Part shown: in pieces, positions 9,034 through 15,824 of the stretch | How positions within the stretch are numbered: position 1 is the stretch's first letter | How the letters are laid out: each line of letters starts with the position of its first letter | Source: Actinomyces oris | GTDB lineage: Bacteria; Actinomycetota; Actinomycetes; Actinomycetales; Actinomycetaceae | Assembly (NCBI RefSeq): GCF_001929375.1 | Contig: NZ_MSGO01000029.1 | Coordinates: 1-64,000 of the forward strand | Direction of reading: 5' to 3' | DNA length: 64,000 bases | Notes under the pieces: model-generated | Seen by the model: the letters and a program-made list of their open reading frames with translations, nothing else | Told to the model about the DNA's origin: nothing | The model's database searches: none | Made by a program: the position numbers and the translations under genes

Positions 9034-9268
9034 GAAAGATCCTTGGGCTCAGGGGATGAAGACGGGGCAGACGCGGGCCCAGTGAGTATCCGCATGAACG
9101 TGGAACGGGATGGCCCGGCGTCCGGCGGAGACCACCGTAATAGGCGAACTCGATTGGAAGGTTCCTTCCTGGATACAAAGACGTATCTGTGTGGTGACAG
9201 CCGGATCGCAGGATGATGAACGAGCCGACCGCGCGATCAGAGGTGTCAGTGGTGTCGGAGGGACCGCG

Positions 9269-9274
9269 TAGCCT
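9269..9274 (+). promoter_or_regulatory. -10 element of uvrB, probably leaderless
   Basis: TAGCCT followed by exactly 6 nt and the uvrB ATG. No Shine-Dalgarno sequence is present. Confidence 0.55.
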
Positions 9275-9280
9275 GAGAGC

Positions 9281-11377
9281 ATGCGTCCCGTTACCGAGCT
9301 CCAGCGCGCAGCCAAGCCCTTCGAGGTCGTCAGTCCCTACACGCCCAGCGGTGACCAGCCCACGGCGATCGCCGAGCTGACCGAGCGCCTCCGGGCGGGG
9401 GAGAAGGACATCGTCCTGCTCGGTGCCACGGGAACCGGCAAGTCCGCGACGACCGCCTGGCTCGTCGAGCAGGTCCAGCGCCCCACCCTCATCCTGGAGC
9501 CGAACAAGACCCTGGCCGCTCAGATGGCCGCCGAGTTCCGCGAGCTTCTCCCGAACAACGCGGTCGAGTACTTCGTCTCCTACTACGACTACTACCAGCC
9601 CGAGGCCTACGTCCCGCAGACGGACACCTTCATCGAGAAGGACTCCTCCATCAACGATGAGGTCGAGCGCCTGCGTCACAGCGCCACCAACTCCCTGCTC
9701 ACCCGCCGGGACGTCGTCGTGGTCTCCTCGGTGTCCTGCATCTACGGCCTGGGTACCCCCCAGGAGTACGTGGACCGGATGACGCCCCTGGAGGTGGGCC
9801 AGCAGATCGACCGGGACGATCTCCTGCGGCGCTTCGTGACGATGCAGTACACCCGCAACGACATCGACTTCACCCGCGGCACCTTCCGCGTACGCGGCGA
9901 CACGGTGGAGATCATCCCGATGTATGAGGAGCTCGCCATCCGCATCGAGTTCTTCGGAGACGAGATCGAGGCCCTGGCCACGCTGCACCCCGTGACCGGC
10001 GACGTCATCGACACCGTCGAGCAGGTCTTCGTCTTCCCCGCCTCCCACTACGTGGCCGGCCCCGAACGCATGCAGAAGGCCATCGAGGGCATCGAGGCCG
10101 AGCTCGCCGAGCGCCTGGCCCAGCTCGAGCACGACGGCCGGCTCCTGGAGGCCCAGCGCCTGCGCATGCGCACCACCTACGACCTGGAGATGCTGCAGCA
10201 GATCGGCATGTGCTCGGGGATCGAGAACTACTCCCTGCACATCGACGGGCGCGAGACCGGCACCCCGCCCAACACGCTCCTGGACTACTTCCCCGAGGAC
10301 TTCCTCCTCGTCATCGACGAGTCCCACGTGACCGTCCCCCAGATCGGGGCCATGCACGAGGGGGACGCCTCCCGCAAGCGCACCCTGGTCGAGCACGGGT
10401 TCCGCCTGCCCTCCGCACTGGACAACCGCCCCCTGACCTTCGCCGAGTTCGAGGACCGTGTCGGTCAGACCGTCTACCTGTCGGCCACCCCGGGCGACTA
10501 CGAGACCCAGCGCTCCGACGGCGTCGTCGAGCAGATCATCCGGCCCACCGGTCTGGTGGACCCCAAGGTCGTCGTCAAGCCCACGCAAGGACAGATCGAC
10601 GACCTGCTCGAGGAGGTGCGCGCTCGTGTCGAGCGCCAGGAGCGGATCCTGGTGACCACTCTGACCAAGCGCATGGCCGAGGATCTGACCACCTATCTGG
10701 CCGAGAGGGGCGTGCGTGTGGAGTACCTCCACTCCGACGTCGACACGCTGCGGCGCGTCGAGCTCCTGCGCGAGCTGCGACTGGGGCGCTTCGATGTCCT
10801 CGTGGGCATCAACCTGCTGCGTGAGGGCCTGGACCTGCCGGAGGTCTCGCTCGTGTCCATCCTGGACGCGGACAAGGAGGGCTTTCTGCGCTCGACCCGT
10901 TCCCTCGTGCAGACCATTGGACGTGCTGCCCGTAACGTCTCCGGCGAGGTCCACATGTACGCCGACACCATCACCCCGGCCATGGCCGAGGCCATCGAGG
11001 AGACTGAGCGTCGCCGCGCCAAGCAGCTGGCCTACAACACCGAGCACGGCATCGACCCGCAACCGCTGCGCAAGAAGATCGCCGACGTCACCGACATGCT
11101 CGCCCGTGAGGACGTCGACACCGCCGACCTCCTGGCCGGTGGCTACCGGGGCCATGAGGACTTCTCGGTGCGGGCCCGGCGCAAGCACGCCGCCGAGGCC
11201 ACAGTGCGAGAGAGGCTCGCCGGCGCGGCGCAGGGTGACCTCGCCGAGCTCATCAACGAGCTCACCCAGCAGATGCACGCCGCCGCCGAGGACCTCCACT
11301 TCGAGCTCGCCGCCCGGCTGCGCGACGAGATCCAGGACCTCAAGAAGGAGCTGCGCGCCATGCGTGCCGCCCAGTGA
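9281..11377 (+). CDS. uvrB: Excinuclease ABC subunit UvrB
   Basis: DNA-damage verification helicase of nucleotide excision repair, 698 aa. It receives DNA from UvrA and recruits UvrC. Visible features in order: Walker A GATGTGKS (residues 48-55); the beta-hairpin region [21 protein letters not shown] (~104-124) that inserts between DNA strands; the VIDESH helicase motif (~345); [11 protein letters not shown] and QTIGRAARN helicase motifs; and a C-terminal UVR domain ([20 protein letters not shown]) that contacts UvrC. Length is normal. The start ATG is fixed by the leaderless -10 spacing. A palindrome that could act as terminator follows 32 bp after the stop. Confidence 0.98.
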   Translation: MRPVTELQRAAKPFEVVSPYTPSGDQPTAIAELTERLRAGEKDIVLLGATGTGKSATTAWLVEQVQRPTLILEPNKTLAAQMAAEFRELLPNNAVEYFVSYYDYYQPEAYVPQTDTFIEKDSSINDEVERLRHSATNSLLTRRDVVVVSSVSCIYGLGTPQEYVDRMTPLEVGQQIDRDDLLRRFVTMQYTRNDIDFTRGTFRVRGDTVEIIPMYEELAIRIEFFGDEIEALATLHPVTGDVIDTVEQVFVFPASHYVAGPERMQKAIEGIEAELAERLAQLEHDGRLLEAQRLRMRTTYDLEMLQQIGMCSGIENYSLHIDGRETGTPPNTLLDYFPEDFLLVIDESHVTVPQIGAMHEGDASRKRTLVEHGFRLPSALDNRPLTFAEFEDRVGQTVYLSATPGDYETQRSDGVVEQIIRPTGLVDPKVVVKPTQGQIDDLLEEVRARVERQERILVTTLTKRMAEDLTTYLAERGVRVEYLHSDVDTLRRVELLRELRLGRFDVLVGINLLREGLDLPEVSLVSILDADKEGFLRSTRSLVQTIGRAARNVSGEVHMYADTITPAMAEAIEETERRRAKQLAYNTEHGIDPQPLRKKIADVTDMLAREDVDTADLLAGGYRGHEDFSVRARRKHAAEATVRERLAGAAQGDLAELINELTQQMHAAAEDLHFELAARLRDEIQDLKKELRAMRAAQ

Positions 11378-11408
11378 GGCACCGGGACGGGTCACAACCG
11401 ACCCATCG

Positions 11409-11430
11409 GCTTGGGACTTTAGTCCCAAGC
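11409..11430. promoter_or_regulatory. DosR/DevR-like palindromic operator upstream of arcD
   Basis: A 22-bp inverted repeat with core GGGACTTTAGTCCC at 11413-11426. This core is identical to the central 14 bases of the mycobacterial DosR (DevR) dormancy-regulon consensus (GGGACTWWAGTCCC); the outer three bases on each side match only partly. Its centre is ~40 bp before the predicted start from the TATCAT at 11447-11452, a class II activator position. Confidence 0.5.
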
Positions 11431-11438
11431 GGTCGTTT
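11409..11438 (+). terminator. Alternative reading of the palindrome: uvrB terminator
   Basis: As RNA the repeat can form a 9-bp stem with a TTTA loop, followed by GGTCGTTTT. It lies 32 bp after uvrB, so it may terminate uvrB as well as, or instead of, binding a regulator. Confidence 0.4.
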
Positions 11439-11446
11439 TGTATAAG

Positions 11447-11452
11447 TATCAT
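11447..11452 (+). promoter_or_regulatory. Predicted -10 element of arcD-arcA
   Basis: TATCAT in an AT-rich stretch downstream of the DosR-like palindrome. It would start a ~210-nt leader. There is no good -35 hexamer, consistent with activator dependence. Confidence 0.4.
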
Positions 11453-11618
11453 GGGGCTGGAATAACTTGCTAAATCGAGCGAGTTTCACTGCGTCGTCCT
11501 GCGAGTTTCGTATGAATATGAGAACTTTATTCAGGCAACGGGTTTTCTAGCAATGAAGTCGTTCTCGGTTGTCGACGTTGACGGGCGGCTCATACCATTG
11601 GGGTGCCTATTCGTTGTC

Positions 11619-11660
11619 CTCGCAAAGTTGCGAGAACCGTCGTACTCGCGAAGGAGCGAG
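11619..11660 (+). repeat. Competing CTCGC/GCGAG inverted repeats around the arcD ribosome site
   Basis: CTCGCA-AAGT-TGCGAG forms one hairpin at 11619-11634. CTCGC at 11645-11649 can pair with the upstream GCGAG or with GCGAG at 11656-11660. The latter hairpin would place the AAGGAG ribosome site (11651-11656) in its loop and edge. Confidence 0.4.
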
Positions 11661-11668
11661 AACTGGAC

Positions 11669-13129
11669 ATGACTACTACAACTACAGACGCCGACGTCAC
11701 AAGCGTCGGAGGTGAACGGCCCTCGACCCACAAGGTCTCGCTGGCTGCCCTGACCGCACTGGTCATCGGATCGATGATCGGAGGTGGGATATTCGGGCTG
11801 CCCCAACAGATGGCGCAGGCCGCCGCCCCCGGGCCGCTCATCATCGGATGGCTCATCACGGGCGTGGGCATGCTCATGCTCGCCTTCGTCTACCAGCGCC
11901 TGGCCATCAACAAGCCCGAGATCGAGGCCGGAGTCTACGGCTACGCCCGAGCCGGCTTCGGCGACCTCGTCGGCTTCTCCTCCGCCTGGGGCTACTGGAT
12001 CTCGGCGTGGATCGGCAACGTCGGTTACCTCGTGCTCCTCATGGCCTCATTCGGCGTCTTCCTGCCGGGCTTCGGCGCCGGCAACACCGCTCTGGCCATC
12101 GGCGTCGCCTCGGTCATCATGTGGTTGTTCCACGTGCTCATCCTGCGCGGTATCCGCGAGGCCGCCGTCGTCAACGCCCTCATCACCATCGGCAAGGTCC
12201 TGCCCCTTATCGTCTTCGTCGTCATCGGCCTGCTCGCCTTCAAGCTCGACGTCTTCACCCACGACTTCTGGGGCTCTGAGTACGGATCCGGCTTCGGCGC
12301 GGTCCTGACCCAGGTCAAGGGCATGATGCTTGTCACGGTGTGGGTCTTCATCGGTGTCGAGGGCGCCTCCGTCTTCTCCGAACGGGCCAAGTCCCGCGCC
12401 GACGTCGGGCGGGCCACGATCCTGGGCTTCGTCTCCGTCCTCGCCCTGCTCCTGGCCGTCAACGTCCTGTCCTACGGGATCATGTCACGCCCCGAGCTCG
12501 CCGAGCTCGGCGACCCCTCCCTGGCCGGGGTCCTTCAGGCCGCCGTCGGCCCCTGGGGAGCCAAGTTCATCGCCCTGGGCCTCATCATCTCCCTGCTCGG
12601 GGCGCTGCTGTCCTGGTTCCTCATGGCGGCCGAGATCATGCGCGTGCCCGCCCAGGAGGGCCTCCTGCCCTCGGTCTTCGGGCGGGAGAACGCCAAGGGC
12701 ACGCCCGCCAACGCCCTGTGGATGACGATGGCGCTGGTCCAGGCCTTCCTCGTGTGGACCCACTTCAACGCCTCGACCTACACCAACCTCATCCTCCTGG
12801 CCTCCTCGCTCATTCTCCTGCCCTACCTCCTGTCGGCCCTCTACCAGCTGCTCATCGCGGTCAGGGAGCCCTCATCAGGCAGGGCGGTCGACCTGACCGT
12901 GGGCGTCCTCGGATCCCTGTACGGCGTGTGGCTGCTCTACGCCGCCGGTCTGGTCTACCTGCTGTACACCGCGATCTTCTACCTGTTGGGACTCCCCCTC
13001 TTCATCTGGGCGCGGCGCGAGCAGAAGGCGAAGATCTTCACCACTGCCGAGTGGGGACTCGTTGTGCTCTTCACCGCCATGGCCGTCTACGCCGTCTACG
13101 GCCTGGTCTCCGGCACCCTGTCTCTCTGA
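11669..13129 (+). CDS. APC-family basic amino acid antiporter, probably arginine:ornithine
   Basis: Integral membrane transporter, 486 aa, with about 12 hydrophobic segments. Segment 1 carries [19 protein letters not shown], the unwound glycine-rich motif of APC-superfamily basic amino acid/polyamine antiporters. Other landmarks are [39 protein letters not shown] and [20 protein letters not shown]. It precedes arcA by 62 bp on the same strand, so the likely substrate is arginine in exchange for ornithine or citrulline (an ArcD role); the sequence alone cannot separate this from lysine transport. The ATG at 11669 follows AAGGAG with a long 12-nt spacer. The leader has a DosR-like box and alternative hairpins. 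Confidence 0.9.
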   Translation: MTTTTTDADVTSVGGERPSTHKVSLAALTALVIGSMIGGGIFGLPQQMAQAAAPGPLIIGWLITGVGMLMLAFVYQRLAINKPEIEAGVYGYARAGFGDLVGFSSAWGYWISAWIGNVGYLVLLMASFGVFLPGFGAGNTALAIGVASVIMWLFHVLILRGIREAAVVNALITIGKVLPLIVFVVIGLLAFKLDVFTHDFWGSEYGSGFGAVLTQVKGMMLVTVWVFIGVEGASVFSERAKSRADVGRATILGFVSVLALLLAVNVLSYGIMSRPELAELGDPSLAGVLQAAVGPWGAKFIALGLIISLLGALLSWFLMAAEIMRVPAQEGLLPSVFGRENAKGTPANALWMTMALVQAFLVWTHFNASTYTNLILLASSLILLPYLLSALYQLLIAVREPSSGRAVDLTVGVLGSLYGVWLLYAAGLVYLLYTAIFYLLGLPLFIWARREQKAKIFTTAEWGLVVLFTAMAVYAVYGLVSGTLSL

Positions 13130-13147
13130 TAACCCTGTCAACCACTT

Positions 13148-13171
13148 CGGTGGTGCGAAAACGCACCACCG
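13148..13171 (+). terminator. Intercistronic hairpin between arcD-like gene and arcA
   Basis: CGGTGGTGCG-AAAA-CGCACCACCG is a perfect 10-bp stem with a 4-nt loop in the 62-bp gap. With no U-tract it may be a partial terminator or an mRNA-stabilising element that sets the arcA:transporter ratio. Confidence 0.5.
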
Positions 13172-13191
13172 CCACCGAGAAAGAGGAATCA

Positions 13192-14433
13192 ATGACCGAT
13201 CAGAAGCACGGAGTCTACTCCGAGGCCGGCACGCTGCGCAGAGTCATGGTGTGTCGTCCCGGGCGCTCTCACGATCACCTCACCCCGTCGAACTGTCACG
13301 ACCTGCTCTTCGACGACGTCCTGGACGTGCCCAAGGCCCAGCGCGACCACGAGGTCTTCGTCAACCTCATGCGCGAGCGTGGCATCGACGTCCTGGAGAT
13401 GCGTGACCTGCTGGCCGGCGTCCTGGACATCCCCGAGGCCCGTGCCTTCATCTTGGACCGCCGCGTCAACCACGCCACCATGGGCGTGGGCGTCGCCGAG
13501 GACCTGCGTGCCTGGATGGACGAGATGCCTTCGGCCGAGCTCGGCGAGATCCTCATCGGCGGCCTCGTGTCCGACGAGGTGCCCACGGACGTGTTCGGCA
13601 GCTGCATCTCTCCTTTCCACGTCAACAGCGACGACCCCGAGATGCTCATCGCCCCCCTGCCCAACACCCTGTTCACTCGCGACAACTCCGCCTGGATCTA
13701 CGACGGCGTCGAGATGTCCCGGATGTTCTGGGGAGCCCGTCGACGCGAGGTCCTCCTGCTGACCGCCATCTACCGCTACCACCCGATGTTCAAGTACGAC
13801 TACAACGTCTGGCTGGACACGGTCGACAAGGACATGGGGCACACCTTCATCGAAGGGGGCGACATCATGCCGATCGGCAAGGGCATCGTCCTGGTCGGCA
13901 TGGGTGAGCGCTCCACCTTCCAGGCCGTCAGCCAGATCGCCAAGTCGCTGTTCGACGCCGGCTCGGCCGAGCGGGTCATCGCCGCCCGCATGCCCAAGGA
14001 GCGCGCCGCGATGCACCTGGACACCGTGTTCACGGTGTGCTCCGAGGACGTCGTCAACGTCTACGAGCCGGTCGTCCGGGCCATGGACACCTTCTCCCTG
14101 CGCCCCGACGAGACCGAGCGCGGCGGCATCAAGGTCACCTACGACGAGGGCTACTTCGTCGACGTCGTCTCCGAGGCCCTGGGCGTCAAGCTCACCCCGG
14201 TCATGTCCACCGCAGGACGCTACGGGGCCGAGTGCGAGCAGTGGAACGACGGCAACAACGTCGTGGCCCTGTCCCCGGGAGTGGTCGTGGCCTACGACCG
14301 CAACTACTCGATCAACGCCAACCTGCGCAAGGCGGGCATCGAGGTTCTGGAGATCCCCTCCAGCGAGCTCGGCCGAGGCCGCGGCGGTGGTCACTGCATG
14401 ACCTGCCCGATCGATCGGGACCCGATCTACTGA
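13192..14433 (+). CDS. arcA: Arginine deiminase
   Basis: Hydrolyses L-arginine to L-citrulline and ammonia in the cytosol, first step of the arginine deiminase pathway; the ammonia also gives acid resistance. Length 413 aa. Family motifs: [14 protein letters not shown] at the N-terminus, [28 protein letters not shown] (Glu and Asp of the guanidino site), HLDTVFTVC, and the catalytic Cys in [10 protein letters not shown] near the C-terminus. The ATG at 13192 follows GAGGAA; the reading frame is open far upstream, but that part is a shadow of the transporter gene. No arcB or arcC follows: a strong hairpin closes the unit, so later steps must be encoded elsewhere or citrulline is exported. Confidence 0.97.
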   Translation: MTDQKHGVYSEAGTLRRVMVCRPGRSHDHLTPSNCHDLLFDDVLDVPKAQRDHEVFVNLMRERGIDVLEMRDLLAGVLDIPEARAFILDRRVNHATMGVGVAEDLRAWMDEMPSAELGEILIGGLVSDEVPTDVFGSCISPFHVNSDDPEMLIAPLPNTLFTRDNSAWIYDGVEMSRMFWGARRREVLLLTAIYRYHPMFKYDYNVWLDTVDKDMGHTFIEGGDIMPIGKGIVLVGMGERSTFQAVSQIAKSLFDAGSAERVIAARMPKERAAMHLDTVFTVCSEDVVNVYEPVVRAMDTFSLRPDETERGGIKVTYDEGYFVDVVSEALGVKLTPVMSTAGRYGAECEQWNDGNNVVALSPGVVVAYDRNYSINANLRKAGIEVLEIPSSELGRGRGGGHCMTCPIDRDPIY

Positions 14434-14475
14434 CCGAGCTCGTCTCAGGGAGGGGATGTCGCAGTCGTGATAGTG

Positions 14476-14521
14476 ATGACGTTGCCGCCTCCGGGGAACC
14501 TCAGTGAGGCGGCAACGTCAT
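14476..14521 (+). terminator. Terminator hairpin after arcA
   Basis: A perfect 16-bp stem: ATGACGTTGCCGCCTC (14476-14491) pairs with 14506-14521 around a 14-nt loop. It starts 43 bp after the arcA stop. Confidence 0.8.
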
Positions 14522-14575
14522 GCACTCCACACCTGCTCGGCAGGACACTCCATGTGCCCGTACCGGTGAGAACGT

Positions 14576-14581
14576 TAGACT
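14576..14581 (+). promoter_or_regulatory. -10 element for the riboswitch-terC transcript
   Basis: TAGACT predicts a transcription start near 14588, about 10 nt before the aptamer begins. Confidence 0.5.
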
Positions 14582-14596
14582 CTCAGGCGTTATACA

Positions 14597-14735
14597 CGGA
14601 GGGGAGTACTCCCAACCAACGGCGACGTCGTCATCACGGCGGTGCGGGCACCACATAGGGTTCCGCGTTCCCGGCGTCGCGGCCAGAGCGGCACGTGCCT
14701 TGAGCGCCGGCGCCCGTGGCGGGAGGAGACCTCCG
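14597..14735 (+). ncRNA. yybP-ykoY family manganese riboswitch aptamer
   Basis: The conserved 5' GGGGAGTA (14601-14608) and 3' GAGACCTCC (14726-14734) are both present. P1 closes as CGGAGG (14597-14602) with CCTCCG (14730-14735). The loop segment CGTCGTCATCACGG (about 14626-14639) matches the conserved L1 region. Known members of this family bind Mn2+ and often control TerC, Alx, MntP or P-type ATPase genes; the next gene here is TerC. Confidence 0.8.
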
Positions 14736-14755
14736 GTACCAGCTCCGTACCGGAG
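14731..14755 (+). promoter_or_regulatory. Ribosome-site-sequestering hairpin (riboswitch expression platform)
   Basis: CTCCGGTAC (14731-14739) pairs perfectly with GTACCGGAG (14747-14755), covering part of the GGAGGAG ribosome site (14752-14758). Its left arm reuses the bases needed for aptamer P1, so the two structures exclude each other. Ligand-bound P1 should free the ribosome site, a translational ON switch. Confidence 0.7.
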
Positions 14756-14763
14756 GAGAATAC

Positions 14764-15768
14764 GTGGACGTCCACATCCTGGGGTGGATCGGCCTGGCGG
14801 CCATCATCCTGACCCTCATCGTGATCGACGTCGTCGGTCACGTACGCACCCCCCACGAGCCCACCATGAAGGAAGCCGCCGTCTGGTCGGTGGCCTATAT
14901 CGCCATGGCCCTGGCCTTCGGCGGCATCGTCTGGTTCGTGTGGGGCGGGGGCTTCGCCCAGGAGTACCTGGCCGGCTACATCACCGAGAAGGCGCTGAGC
15001 ATCGACAATCTCTTCGTCTTCGTCATCATGATGTCCTCCTTCAAGGTGCCCCGGAAGTACCAGCAGGAGGTACTGCTCTCCGGTATCGTCATCGCCCTCA
15101 TTCTGCGGCTCATCTTCATCCTCGCCGGTGCCGCGCTCATCGAGAACTTCTCCTGGGTGTTCTACTTCTTCGGGGCCTGGCTCCTGTGGACCGCCTTCTC
15201 CCAGGCCCGAGAGGGCGTCGAGGAGCCCGACGACGAGGACGAGGAGTACAGGCCCAGCGGCTTCGTCAAGCTCGTCGCCCGCGTCATCCCCATGACCGAC
15301 GGCTTCGTGGGCGGCAAGGTCATCCACCGCCATGCGGGGCGCACCATGATCACCCCCATGATGCTGTGCATCATCGCCATCGGCACCGCCGACGTCATGT
15401 TCGCCGTCGACTCCATCCCCGCGATCTACTCCCTGACCAACGAACCCTTCCTGGTCTTCTCCGCCAACGCCTTCTCCTTGCTGGGCCTGCGCCAGCTCTA
15501 CTTCCTCATCGACGGGCTGCTCGACCGGCTCGTCTACCTCCACTACGGCCTGGCGGTCATCCTCGGCTTCATCGGCTTCAAGCTCATCGTCCACGCCCTG
15601 CACACCAATGAGGTGCCCTTCATCAACGGTGGCCAGGAGTGGCACGCCATCCCTGAAGCGTCGATCGGTGTGTCCCTGAGCATCATCATCACCACCGTCC
15701 TGATCACGGTCATCGCCTCAATCCTCAAGTCACGAGCAGATGCCCGACGTGCCGAGGCCGCATCCTGA
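14764..15768 (+). CDS. TerC/Alx-family membrane protein, probable Mn2+ exporter
   Basis: Polytopic inner-membrane protein, 334 aa, ~9 membrane segments. Signature pieces: GYITEKALSIDNLFVFVIMM (with the conserved acidic DN), PRKYQQEVLLSGIVIALILR, a charged cytoplasmic loop EEPDDEDEEY (~residues 155-164), and TADVMFAVDSIPAIYSLT, the second conserved acidic transmembrane motif. TerC/Alx proteins export or handle manganese, which fits the upstream Mn2+ riboswitch. Start is the GTG at 14764: GGAGGAG lies five nt upstream and the product begins directly with VDVHILGWIGL; an upstream in-frame GTG at 14716 lies inside the riboswitch and is rejected. A P-type ATPase gene follows with its own promoter. 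Confidence 0.92.
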   Translation: MDVHILGWIGLAAIILTLIVIDVVGHVRTPHEPTMKEAAVWSVAYIAMALAFGGIVWFVWGGGFAQEYLAGYITEKALSIDNLFVFVIMMSSFKVPRKYQQEVLLSGIVIALILRLIFILAGAALIENFSWVFYFFGAWLLWTAFSQAREGVEEPDDEDEEYRPSGFVKLVARVIPMTDGFVGGKVIHRHAGRTMITPMMLCIIAIGTADVMFAVDSIPAIYSLTNEPFLVFSANAFSLLGLRQLYFLIDGLLDRLVYLHYGLAVILGFIGFKLIVHALHTNEVPFINGGQEWHAIPEASIGVSLSIIITTVLITVIASILKSRADARRAEAAS

Positions 15769-15811
15769 GGTCTCGGCCCCCAGGAGGAGGGCCACTCTCC
15801 GACTGATTCAC

Positions 15812-15817
15812 TATTGT
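15812..15817 (+). promoter_or_regulatory. -10 element of the P-type ATPase gene, probably leaderless
   Basis: TATTGT followed by 7 nt and the GTG start at 15825. No Shine-Dalgarno sequence adjoins the start. Confidence 0.5.
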
Positions 15818-15824
15818 GTGACTG

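Larger units (their letters stand above)
8929..9280. other. Intergenic region before uvrB
   Basis: These 352 bp hold no convincing full-size gene. A small inverted repeat (GGAAGG-TT-CCTTCC, 9156-9169) and a possible 29-codon peptide on the minus strand (8944-9033) are the only structured items. The uvrB promoter is at the right edge. No good LexA box was found. Confidence 0.5.

Noticed and set aside
9147..9162. LexA box before uvrB (CGAACTCGATTGG)
   Set aside because: Only the first half-site matches; the second half GTTCG is missing.
8894..11452. An 852-codon minus-strand open frame opposite uvrB
   Set aside because: It is antisense to a full-length uvrB with every motif; low-complexity Gly/Leu/Asp composition is the usual shadow of GC-rich codon bias.
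12340..14433. A 697-codon frame that would extend arcA upstream
   Set aside because: The upstream part is an out-of-frame shadow of the transporter gene; arcA begins at the ATG at 13192, with GAGGAA upstream and a family-typical N-terminus.
14464..14600. Short plus-strand frame between arcA and the riboswitch
   Set aside because: It crosses the perfect 16-bp terminator stem and a promoter and shows no protein-like composition.
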